This document shows positions 1-5,994 of a stretch of DNA of 5,994 bases, piece after piece; position 1 is the stretch's first letter, and each line of letters starts with the position of its first letter. Location: contig JAFDDS010000084.1 in assembly GCA_019310745.1 (NCBI GenBank), forward strand, positions 1-5,994, given 5' to 3'. The position numbers and the translations under genes are program-made. The notes under the pieces are model-generated. The model did no database searches. It was given only the letters and a program-made list of their open reading frames with translations, and was not told the origin of the DNA. The stretch is from Deltaproteobacteria bacterium. GTDB lineage: Bacteria; Desulfobacterota; DSM-4660; Desulfatiglandales; B25-G16.

Positions 1-1167
1 TATAATGCTACCATAGGTATTGCCACAGAAAATGGAGTGCCTATGCATCTTCCTTCGATCATGTCATATATAAACCTACCACCTCAGCAATCACTTAATT
101 ATGCATCCTCTTTTGGAGTACCGAAGCTCAGAGAGACCTGGCAGCAACTATTATTCCAAAAAAACCCTTCCCTTGCTGGTAAGAAAATAAGTCTCCCAAT
201 CGTAACAAATGCCATCACCCACGGCCTCTCTGTTGCCGCTGAGATGTGGATCGATGAAAACGATGCTGTGCTGCTCCCTGATAAGATCTGGGGAAACTAT
301 ACACTGATATTAACGGTTTTGCATGGTGCACAGATTAAAAACTATGAGCTTTTTTCATCACAGGGGGGATTCAATCTCACTGCATTTGAAGAGAGCCTTC
401 GAAAAGAGGCGAAAGACAGAGAAAAACTTGTGGTATTGTTAAATTTCCCTAACAATCCCACAGGATATACGCCAACAAAGGAAGAAGGAAAAAGGATTGC
501 CGAGATTTTAGGTAATCTGGCAGAAAAAGGCACCAACCTTGTCGTGCTTTTAGATGATGCCTACTTTGGGCTTTTTTATGATGACAATTCAATGAAGGAA
601 TCTCTTTTTGCATTACTCACCGGAATTCATTCAAGGATAATGGCAGTAAAACTGGATGGTGGAACCAAAGAAAACTATGTGTGGGGACTAAGGGTGGGCT
701 TTGTTACCTATGGCACGTTATTACAGGGCAACTCCAACACCTGCTATGATGCCCTGGAGAGAAAGACTGCCGGTGCAGTCAGGGGCAGTATATCAAACAG
801 TCCTCATCTGAGCCAATCTATGATCCTTGGCTCACTTAACTCAGAAAACTATGAGAAAGAAAAGGAAGGAAAATTTGCAATACTGTGCAAACGTGCAACC
901 CGGGTGAAAGAAGTACTTGCAAATAAGAAATATTATGAAGCCTGGGATGTCTATCCTTTCAATTCAGGTTATTTTATGTGTCTCAGGTTAAAGAAAGTAA
1001 ATGCCGAAGAATTGCGACTTCATCTTTTAAACAAATACGGTGTTGGGGTAATCTCACTGGGTGAAACGGATATACGAATAGCATTCTCCTGTGTTGAAGA
1101 AGAAGATATTCAAGATATTTTTTATATAATATTCCAAGCAATTAAGGATATTGAAACTATTTCTTAA
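1..1167 (+). CDS. Class I/II PLP-dependent aminotransferase, 5' end cut by the window
   Basis: This enzyme probably moves an amino group between an amino acid and a 2-oxo acid in the cytoplasm, using pyridoxal phosphate. The frame is open from base 1 to a TAA at 1165-1167, giving 388 visible residues. The opening residues YNATIGIATENG already match the family's N-terminal region, so the GTG at 37 is internal and perhaps 30-45 residues lie upstream. Counting from base 1, visible fold-type I landmarks are the NNPTG loop (residues 151-155), D185 and Y188 in DDAY (pyridine N and O3' contacts), the likely Schiff-base lysine K223 in GTKENYVWGLR with R231 eight residues later as in aspartate aminotransferase, and R359 in DIRIAF as a likely carboxylate-binding arginine. 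The lysine is preceded by GGT rather than the common S-x-S. Substrate cannot be told; an aromatic or aspartate-type enzyme is possible. It ends 32 bases before the thiolase and may share its transcript. Confidence 0.88.
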   Translation, partial: YNATIGIATENGVPMHLPSIMSYINLPPQQSLNYASSFGVPKLRETWQQLLFQKNPSLAGKKISLPIVTNAITHGLSVAAEMWIDENDAVLLPDKIWGNYTLILTVLHGAQIKNYELFSSQGGFNLTAFEESLRKEAKDREKLVVLLNFPNNPTGYTPTKEEGKRIAEILGNLAEKGTNLVVLLDDAYFGLFYDDNSMKESLFALLTGIHSRIMAVKLDGGTKENYVWGLRVGFVTYGTLLQGNSNTCYDALERKTAGAVRGSISNSPHLSQSMILGSLNSENYEKEKEGKFAILCKRATRVKEVLANKKYYEAWDVYPFNSGYFMCLRLKKVNAEELRLHLLNKYGVGVISLGETDIRIAFSCVEEEDIQDIFYIIFQAIKDIETIS

Positions 1168-1185
1168 AGTTATTTATTCACTAAT

Positions 1186-1195
1186 AAAAGGAGAG
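1186..1195 (+). promoter_or_regulatory. Strong ribosome-binding site of the thiolase gene
   Basis: The purine run AAAAGGAGAG contains AGGAG at 1189-1193, six bases before the ATG at 1200. It is the best Shine-Dalgarno sequence in the window. It decides the start: the downstream in-frame ATG codons at 1233 and 1299 have no comparable site, so the unusual N-terminal leader of the protein is probably translated. Confidence 0.75.
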
Positions 1196-1199
1196 ACAT

Positions 1200-2561
1200 A
1201 TGGAGAAAGTGCCACAGAGAGTTGAAAGAAAAATGACCGATATCTATACTGACGCACCAGTTGCACAATACGGTAAAAGAAAACCGGATTTTTCAACTAT
1301 GGGAAGAAAAATAACAAATCAATTTAAAAACTGCCGAGAAATTGTGGTAGTGGAGGCAAGCAGAACTCCTTACGGTCGATCAGGAGGAGTCCTTAAAGAT
1401 TTTACAGCCATGGAACTTGGGGCAATGGCAATCCAGGAAGTCCTGAGACGAACCAACGGCAAGGTCAAGCCAGGGGACGTCGATTATATCTTTATGGGAC
1501 AGGTTGTACCAGCAGCGTGTGGACAGGTTCCTGGTAGGTCTGCTTCAATACTTGCAGGAATTCCTGAATCGGTCCCTACTATTACTGTCAACAAGGTGTG
1601 CTCTTCTGGAATCAAAACCATTGACCTGGCAACCCAGATGATTCAATTGGGAAGGGCCGAGATATGTATAGCCGGTGGACAGGAAAGTATGAGTAATTGC
1701 CCGTATGCCCTCACAGAAATGCGGTGGGGTGTACGAATGGGACTTAAAAGCCGACCGGCACTTGACTTGATGGTATATGATGGCCTATGGGACCCATTCT
1801 ATGACCGACATATGGCTATTCACGGCTCGGAGGTAGGTGATGAATTTGGTTTCAGCCGTGAAGAGCAAGATGAATGGGCCTGCCATTCACAGATGGCAGC
1901 AGTTGAGGCCATGAAGGCTGGGAGAATGGATGATGAGACATTTCCAGTAGAAGCCAAAAAAGGTAAAGAGGTGGTTATTATTGACAAAGATGAACCACCC
2001 AGACCACATACTACAATGGAAGGGCTGGCAAAATTACCCTCTGTTTTTGGACACAGAAGCACAGTTACTGGACAGGCAGGAAGTGTAACTGCCGGAAATG
2101 CTCCGGGCATCAATGATGGGGGAGATGTCTGTCTGTTGATGAGCAGAGAAAACGCAGATGAACTTGGTCTGAAGCCCTTATTCACCATCCTGGATTATGC
2201 TGAAGTCTCTCAACCGACAAAGGATATTGCCACTGTTCCGGGACTGGCTATAAAAAAGGTCTTAGAGCAGAATGATATGACCATTGACCAAATTGATCTT
2301 ATCGAAATCAATGAAGCGTTCGCCGCTGTTGTATTAGTCAGCGCTCGAACAATTCTGGGACTCACCAAGGAGCAGATGTTTGCCAAAGTTAATGTGAACG
2401 GAAGCGCTATTGCCTATGGGCATCCTATAGGAGCAACTGGAGCAAGAATAGTCATGACACTTGCCTATGAGCTGAGGCGAAGAGGAGGCGGAATTGGCAT
2501 ATGTGGCATCTGTTCTGGCTCTGCCCAGGGTGACGCTATGCTTATTAAAGTTGAGCCCTAA
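1200..2561 (+). CDS. Thiolase, probably acetyl-CoA C-acetyltransferase, with N-terminal extension
   Basis: Thiolases join two acyl-CoA units (acetyl-CoA to acetoacetyl-CoA) or cleave 3-ketoacyl-CoA. The 453-residue protein has the whole fold. The core starts near residue 46 (REIVVVEASRTPYGR). The nucleophilic cysteine is C134 in NKVCSSG, where most relatives have CGSG or CASG. NEAFA is at 371-375, the catalytic histidine is H408 in AYGHPIGATGAR, and the second catalytic cysteine is C438 in ICSGSAQGDAM. The TAGNAPGINDG stretch is at 298-308. All catalytic positions are present, so it should be active. Typical members have about 390-400 residues; most of the excess is a charged leader of about 45 residues that resembles no signal peptide or membrane segment. 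Biosynthetic and degradative thiolases cannot be separated by motifs alone. It follows the aminotransferase by 32 bases and is followed directly by a terminator hairpin. Confidence 0.93.
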   Translation: MEKVPQRVERKMTDIYTDAPVAQYGKRKPDFSTMGRKITNQFKNCREIVVVEASRTPYGRSGGVLKDFTAMELGAMAIQEVLRRTNGKVKPGDVDYIFMGQVVPAACGQVPGRSASILAGIPESVPTITVNKVCSSGIKTIDLATQMIQLGRAEICIAGGQESMSNCPYALTEMRWGVRMGLKSRPALDLMVYDGLWDPFYDRHMAIHGSEVGDEFGFSREEQDEWACHSQMAAVEAMKAGRMDDETFPVEAKKGKEVVIIDKDEPPRPHTTMEGLAKLPSVFGHRSTVTGQAGSVTAGNAPGINDGGDVCLLMSRENADELGLKPLFTILDYAEVSQPTKDIATVPGLAIKKVLEQNDMTIDQIDLIEINEAFAAVVLVSARTILGLTKEQMFAKVNVNGSAIAYGHPIGATGARIVMTLAYELRRRGGGIGICGICSGSAQGDAMLIKVEP

Positions 2562-2569
2562 AAAAATTA

Positions 2570-2601
2570 AAGGAGGAATGACATTCCCTTCATTCCTCCT
2601 T
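2570..2601. terminator. Bidirectional intrinsic terminator between convergent genes
   Basis: A perfect 11-bp inverted repeat, AAGGAGGAATG at 2570-2580 and CATTCCTCCTT at 2591-2601, encloses a 10-base loop. It begins nine bases after the thiolase stop and lies about 57 bases beyond the stop of the minus-strand gene. Read leftwards, the stem is followed by TAATTTTTTT, a good U-tract for the minus-strand operon. Read rightwards, it is followed by a poorer T-rich stretch (ATGGTATTTTCTTCTTCC). It therefore probably serves both convergent units and works best on the minus strand. Confidence 0.7.
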
Positions 2602-2658
2602 ATGGTATTTTCTTCTTCCTTTTAAAAAAATCTATTTTTTTCACCACCGCATGTATCA

Positions 2659-3054
2659 CTACTCCCCCGCTAATATGCTGGCCTTTTTGGTTGTCTCTTT
2701 TAATCGTAACACAAGGGTTTTAAATAAGCTTTTTAACTGTGGCGATAATGATTCATATTCCTTTTCCAGTCTCTCCTTGTCTAAAATACCTAACTTTACC
2801 ACACCTTCTGATATTACTGATGCGGTGCGCAATTGGTGTGTCTTTAATAAAAAAGGAATTTCTCCGATAATAGCTCCCTCTCCAAGGGTATCTATTGTAA
2901 GCACTCCCTTTGGTGTGTGCTTTTTAACCTTTACCCTCCCTTCCAACACAACAAAGAACCAATCCCCTTTTGCGCCCTCCTCTATTATAGTAAAATTGGG
3001 TTGAACAACCTCTTCTTTCACAATATATGCATATATGATACTGTCTATCGCCAT
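2659..3054 (-). CDS. Small stand-alone cyclic-nucleotide-binding domain protein
   Basis: The 131-residue protein is essentially one cNMP-binding beta-barrel (CAP/PKA regulatory family) plus a C-terminal helix. Visible features are the N-terminal strands with EEGAKGDWFFVVLEGRVKV (25-43), the phosphate-binding-cassette-like stretch with G64-E65 and R76-T77-A78, and a charged helix from about residue 92 to 125. Glu and Arg of the cassette are present at near-normal spacing, so nucleotide binding is possible but not shown. There is no helix-turn-helix, membrane segment or catalytic domain, so it is not a CRP/FNR transcription factor; it may be a sensor subunit acting on a partner. The ATG follows an in-frame TAG directly, so no longer start exists. 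An AGAAGGA (3067-3073) overlaps the upstream stop codon, with a rather long 12-base spacing. The gap of 17 bases to the cNMP-PilZ gene indicates co-transcription and perhaps translational coupling. Confidence 0.85.
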   Translation of the reverse strand: MAIDSIIYAYIVKEEVVQPNFTIIEEGAKGDWFFVVLEGRVKVKKHTPKGVLTIDTLGEGAIIGEIPFLLKTHQLRTASVISEGVVKLGILDKERLEKEYESLSPQLKSLFKTLVLRLKETTKKASILAGE

Positions 3055-3071
3055 CTACACACTCATTCCTT

Positions 3072-3842
3072 CTACGACATCATAAAAAAACCTATCTGCT
3101 TCAATGCATCTTTGCTAATATCTTGAAATTCTAACCCCAAGAAAAGATAGCCAGGAACCGCACTTTTTTTCACTGATTTTATTATGACAGCTTCATTGAC
3201 ACTGTTTCCTGAAGGGAGCTGAAAGCTAATTTCCAGTTGATTTCCAGGCTTATGGCTCACATGTATAGCATTTCTCGCATTCACCTCAATCCCTAAACCC
3301 ATAGGACTGATATCCTTAATAACGCCATGTAAGTTTACTTGTTTTGAATGGGTTGCTAAACGGTAACTACATTCCTGATCACAATTTTTTCTGAAATATC
3401 TCCGTTTATTGTCTCTCTTCTCTGCGACTAATTGTTCCTCCTTGACTCGCTTTTTCTTCGCAGTTAATTCATCAATAACCCTGTTCATCCTCAGCAACCT
3501 ATGGAGGCTCTGTTGAATAATATATCGTAATATCGCAGGCATGTTTTTGTATTCTTCAGCAAGCCGTACAGGATGCCAGACTTCGAGCTCAACATCATCT
3601 ATTGCTTCAACAGATGCAGATCGTGGTTCAAGGAGAAAATTAAAAAATGTCATCTCTCCAAAAACCTCCCCTCTTTTTAACGTAGCCAGGGGAATAATAG
3701 TATTATTTGACGTTTTAAAGATTCGTACATGTCCCTTATAGATCTTATAGATCGATATTCCATAATCTCCTTCTTTAATTATTAGTTCACCTTTTGAATA
3801 CGATAGATGAACGACTGGAGGTGTTTTTTTCTTTTCAGCCAT
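3072..3842 (-). CDS. Cyclic-nucleotide-binding domain fused to a PilZ (c-di-GMP receptor) domain
   Basis: This 256-residue cytoplasmic protein joins two second-messenger modules. Residues about 10-95 form a cNMP-binding barrel: KEGDYGISIYKIYKGHVRI (23-41), then FGE at 61-63 and PRSAS at 73-77, which hold the Glu and Arg expected to contact the ribose and phosphate. A charged helical linker follows (about 103-146). Residues 147-256 are a PilZ domain with both c-di-GMP motifs intact: RxxxR at R147-R151 (RRYFR) and DxSxxG at D177-G182 (DISPMG), plus LGLEF at 235-239. No helix-turn-helix or enzymatic output is present, so it probably acts through protein contact. It is the first gene of a two-gene operon. 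The start ATG has a weak AAGG (3851-3854) eight bases upstream. A tandem 9-base repeat (3735-3752) encodes IYKIYK, but the barrel keeps normal length. Binding to c-di-GMP is likely; the cNMP ligand, or any ligand, is uncertain. Confidence 0.92.
   Translation of the reverse strand: MAEKKKTPPVVHLSYSKGELIIKEGDYGISIYKIYKGHVRIFKTSNNTIIPLATLKRGEVFGEMTFFNFLLEPRSASVEAIDDVELEVWHPVRLAEEYKNMPAILRYIIQQSLHRLLRMNRVIDELTAKKKRVKEEQLVAEKRDNKRRYFRKNCDQECSYRLATHSKQVNLHGVIKDISPMGLGIEVNARNAIHVSHKPGNQLEISFQLPSGNSVNEAVIIKSVKKSAVPGYLFLGLEFQDISKDALKQIGFFMMS
3735..3752 (-). repeat. Tandem 9-bp repeat inside the cNMP-PilZ gene
   Basis: CTTATAGAT occurs twice without a gap (3735-3743 and 3744-3752, given on the plus strand), coding for the repeated tripeptide IYK-IYK. 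The surrounding domain matches the usual spacing of cNMP-binding barrels, so this is probably chance or conserved coding sequence, not an insertion. Confidence 0.5.
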
Positions 3843-3875
3843 GTATCAAACCTTATGCGAAACCAAGAGAAATGC

Positions 3876-3891
3876 TTGAAAAAAGTTTCAA
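3876..3891. promoter_or_regulatory. Dyad TTGAAA-N4-TTTCAA in the divergent intergenic region
   Basis: A perfect palindrome with six-base arms and a four-base spacer lies 34 bases upstream of the cNMP-PilZ start codon and about 142 bases upstream of the helicase start. Its 16-base symmetric form resembles the size of CRP/FNR-type operators, but the arms match neither consensus. It could be an operator, a short mRNA hairpin in the leader of the minus-strand operon, or chance in AT-rich DNA. Confidence 0.25.
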
Positions 3892-3907
3892 CAAGTCCTA
3901 ATAATGT

Positions 3908-3936
3908 AAAATAGAAGAGATATGTTTATTTGTCCA
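3908..3936 (-). promoter_or_regulatory. Candidate sigma-70 promoter of the cNMP-PilZ operon
   Basis: On the minus strand a -35-like TGGACA (complement of 3931-3936, five of six consensus bases) is followed after 17 bases by a -10-like TATTTT (complement of 3908-3913, four of six). The predicted start near 3901 would give a leader of about 58 bases that includes the TTGAAA/TTTCAA dyad. Position and spacing are right, but such matches are common in AT-rich DNA. Confidence 0.3.
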
Positions 3937-4032
3937 GAATAAATTTCCCTTTACGAGTAACTGATCTTACAATCCAGGTAAAAATATGATAGATTTTATA
4001 GATAATTAAAACCTCCTGCAACCATTAAGCAC

Positions 4033-5994
4033 ATGCAATTATCAGAATTTGTTGAGAAACTAAAACAATCAACGGATCTCGGTCCTCAGATAGTCTATCA
4101 TCGCTATCTTTCTCGGCAAGATCCACAATACGATCACACACAGATCTTCTCTCAAAACGTTTTACATCTCCTTCGGGAATGTAATATCGAAACACTGTAT
4201 GCTCACCAGACCGAGGCCATCGGAAAATTACAAGAGGGGAAAGACATAGTAGTATCTACCCCTACCGCCAGTGGCAAGAGCCTTATCTATAATGTTGGTG
4301 TTATTGAGACAATATTAAAAACACCATCAGCACGGGCCCTGTATATCTTTCCTCTTAAGGCCCTGGAACAGGATCAGCTCAAAAACCTCAGTGACTTTAC
4401 CGTAGGGCTTAAGAAAGTCCAGATCAGTGCAGCTATTTATGATGGGGATACATCAACAGGTGACAGAAAGAGGATTAAGGAGAAGGTTCCAAATATCATT
4501 CTGACTAATCCTGACATGCTCCATATAGGCATACTTGCCTATCACGAAAAATGGGCTGAATTTTTTTCTAATCTGGCCTTCGTGATTATTGATGAAGTTC
4601 ATACGTATCGGGGAATTTTTGGCTCACACCTTGCCCAGATAGTGAGAAGATTAAAAAGAATTTGCCTTCTGTATAATACAACACCACAATTTATCCTTTC
4701 CTCAGCCACTATTCAAAATCCTCATGATTTTGCTATAAACCTCATAGATAAAAACTTAGACGTGATTTCTCACAGCGGTGCCCCCAAATCCGGACAGTAT
4801 TTTATGTTTCTCAATCCTTTGACCAGTACCAATTTTTTAGCCACACAATTATTTATCCAATGCCTCAACGCTCACTTCAGAACAATTGTATTTACCCAGT
4901 CCAGCTCATACAGGGCTGGATTTTTACCTGAGGAACGCCGTTTGATTGAAAAAAGACTCACGCGCGGACACCTCCTTGGTGTTATATCGACAAGTGCCTT
5001 GGAGATGGGAATTGATATAGGGTATCTGGACGTATGTATATTAGTTGGATACCCAGGCACCATTATTAATACCTGGCAAAGAGGGGGAAGAGTAGGACGC
5101 TCCGGGAGAGATTCCCTGGTAATTCTGGTTGCCAATCAAGATGCCCTGGATCAATACTTTATGAAACATCCAGCTTCCTTTTTTGATCAATCCTTTGAAG
5201 CCGCAGTCATCGACCCGGACAATGCCCATGTTATACGGGCCCATTTACCCTGTGCAGCAGCAGAAAAGCCTCTCACCTTGCAGGATAGCCAATTCTGGCA
5301 TAATGATCTCAGTGGTCATTGTGATTTCTTAGAATCTACTGGAGAGCTTAGCAGGACGAGCGAAGGGAACCATATATGGTTTGCGACCAAAAAAAGGCCA
5401 CATCTGAGGGTAAACATACGCTCAATTGGTAAAAGCTACACCATATTTGACGCCTATACAGGTAAGGCGATAGGAACCGTTAATGGAATACGAGCTTTCA
5501 AGGAGTGTCATCCTGGTGCAATATATCTTCATAGGGCCAGCCCATATCTCGTAGAGAAGTTACTGATCGATAAAAAAAACATTATTGCGCGACACACAGA
5601 ACTGCAATATTTTACCCGGATACGATCGGAAAAAGAAACCGAGATTATCACAATTACCAAAAGCCAGCCAAAAGGGCAATTTGTTGTGAAACTTGGAAAT
5701 CTTCAAGTGACGGAAACCATAACCGGCTATGAGAAAAGGAGGACTCCCGGCCAGGAATTGATTGGGGTATTCCCGCTTGAGCTTCCTCCCCAGACATTTG
5801 AGACAGTAGGACTGTGGGTTATTATTGAGGATAGTATCAAGAAAATGGTGAACGATAAAGGGTATCACTTTATGGGTGGGATTCATGCCATAGAACACGC
5901 AGCCATTAGTCTCTTTCCCATTTTTGCATTATGTGATAGAAATGACCTTGGAGGAATATCATACCCATTTCACCCTCAGGTAGAAAAATCAGCT
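4033..5994 (+). CDS. DEAD/DEAH-box superfamily 2 helicase with DUF1998 region (YprA/MrfA/Hrq1 group), 3' end cut by the window
   Basis: The frame is open for 654 codons to the window edge. This group comprises ATP-driven 3'-5' DNA helicases; Bacillus MrfA acts in repair of mitomycin-type damage. Motifs in order: LYAHQTEAI (55-63), Walker A TPTASGKS (76-83), FPLKALEQDQ (106-115), TNPDMLH (158-164), DEVH box (187-190), SAT (224-226), motif IV TIVFTQS (284-290), motif V STSALEMGIDIG (319-330) and motif VI QRGGRVGRSGR (349-359). GGIHAIEHAAISLFP near 615-629 marks the DUF1998 region; its usual C-terminal cysteine cluster would lie beyond the window. TQS runs directly into SYRAGFLPEERR (292-303), whereas relatives I recall have some 20-30 residues between, so a piece of the second RecA domain seems to be missing in frame. 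ATG 4033 is the first start after an in-frame TAA (4003-4005) and lacks a Shine-Dalgarno sequence. The gene is divergent from the cNMP-PilZ operon. Confidence 0.92.
   Translation, partial: MQLSEFVEKLKQSTDLGPQIVYHRYLSRQDPQYDHTQIFSQNVLHLLRECNIETLYAHQTEAIGKLQEGKDIVVSTPTASGKSLIYNVGVIETILKTPSARALYIFPLKALEQDQLKNLSDFTVGLKKVQISAAIYDGDTSTGDRKRIKEKVPNIILTNPDMLHIGILAYHEKWAEFFSNLAFVIIDEVHTYRGIFGSHLAQIVRRLKRICLLYNTTPQFILSSATIQNPHDFAINLIDKNLDVISHSGAPKSGQYFMFLNPLTSTNFLATQLFIQCLNAHFRTIVFTQSSSYRAGFLPEERRLIEKRLTRGHLLGVISTSALEMGIDIGYLDVCILVGYPGTIINTWQRGGRVGRSGRDSLVILVANQDALDQYFMKHPASFFDQSFEAAVIDPDNAHVIRAHLPCAAAEKPLTLQDSQFWHNDLSGHCDFLESTGELSRTSEGNHIWFATKKRPHLRVNIRSIGKSYTIFDAYTGKAIGTVNGIRAFKECHPGAIYLHRASPYLVEKLLIDKKNIIARHTELQYFTRIRSEKETEIITITKSQPKGQFVVKLGNLQVTETITGYEKRRTPGQELIGVFPLELPPQTFETVGLWVIIEDSIKKMVNDKGYHFMGGIHAIEHAAISLFPIFALCDRNDLGGISYPFHPQVEKSA
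4898..4922. repeat. Short inverted repeat at the suspected deletion seam of the helicase
   Basis: TCCAGC (4900-4905) and GCTGGA (4915-4920) form a six-base stem around a nine-base loop, extendable by a G-T and an A-T pair to 4898-4922. A small direct repeat, CCAG at 4896-4899 and 4901-4904, overlaps it. Both lie where the helicase appears to have lost residues after motif IV, and such repeats can promote replication slippage. The link is inference. Confidence 0.4.

Noticed and set aside
37..39. GTG at 37 as the true start of the aminotransferase
   Set aside because: The twelve codons before it are open and encode family-typical sequence (NATIGIATENG), so the gene continues beyond the left edge.
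1820..2188. A 122-codon minus-strand open frame inside the thiolase gene
   Set aside because: It is the antisense shadow of a strongly conserved enzyme and its product is low in recognisable structure.
2651..3004. A 117-codon plus-strand open frame opposite the small cNMP gene
   Set aside because: It lies entirely antisense to a protein with clear cNMP-domain features, and its translation shows no recognisable domain.
3945..3973. Possible helicase promoter with a -10-like TACAAT at 3968-3973
   Set aside because: The -10 matches five of six bases, but the matching -35 position (TTCCCT) fits only three of six, so I do not list it as a feature.
4011..4017. AGGAGGT on the minus strand as a ribosome-binding site
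   Set aside because: No ATG, GTG or TTG follows at a useful distance on that strand, and no open frame uses it.
5571..5580. Run of eight A bases in the helicase gene as a possible frameshift or programmed slippage site
   Set aside because: Family-like sequence continues in the same frame on both sides, so no shift is needed; the run simply codes for lysines.
4872..5898. Three minus-strand open frames of 67-112 codons (4872-5135, 5041-5244, 5560-5898)
   Set aside because: All are antisense to the continuous helicase frame, which carries the conserved motifs.

Overview
The window is about 42% G+C by eye and comes from a bacterium. It carries five genes and no RNA gene, mobile element or CRISPR array that I can see. 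Signalling proteins without DNA-binding domains, a DUF1998-type helicase and weak ribosome-binding sites would suit an anaerobic planctomycete (for example an anammox bacterium), a Nitrospirota or a deltaproteobacterial lineage. This assignment is a guess from protein style, not a result.

Layout. Positions 1-1167 (+) hold a class I/II PLP-dependent aminotransferase that enters from upstream, so its N-terminus is cut off. After a 32-base gap with a strong Shine-Dalgarno sequence comes a thiolase, probably an acetyl-CoA acetyltransferase (1200-2561, +), with an unusual leader of about 45 residues. An 11-bp hairpin (2570-2601) sits between convergent genes and probably ends transcription from both sides. 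On the minus strand a two-gene operon reads leftwards: a protein with a cyclic-nucleotide-binding domain fused to a PilZ domain (3842-3072), then, 17 bases on, a small stand-alone cyclic-nucleotide-binding domain (3054-2659). A 190-base divergent intergenic region (3843-4032) separates this operon from a superfamily 2 helicase of the YprA/MrfA/Hrq1 group with a DUF1998 region (4033 to the window end, +). The helicase is cut by the window edge.

The genes form three functional blocks. The aminotransferase and thiolase may be co-transcribed and both act in carbon/nitrogen metabolism, although the sequence does not define a shared pathway. The two minus-strand proteins look like second-messenger receptors: one retains both c-di-GMP motifs of PilZ and the key Glu/Arg pair of a cNMP pocket, and neither has a helix-turn-helix. 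The helicase is probably a DNA-repair enzyme. Its most striking feature is an apparent loss of roughly 20-30 residues just after motif IV while the reading frame stays open. I see no clearly new multi-gene system. The best leads are the shortened helicase and the dual-messenger operon.
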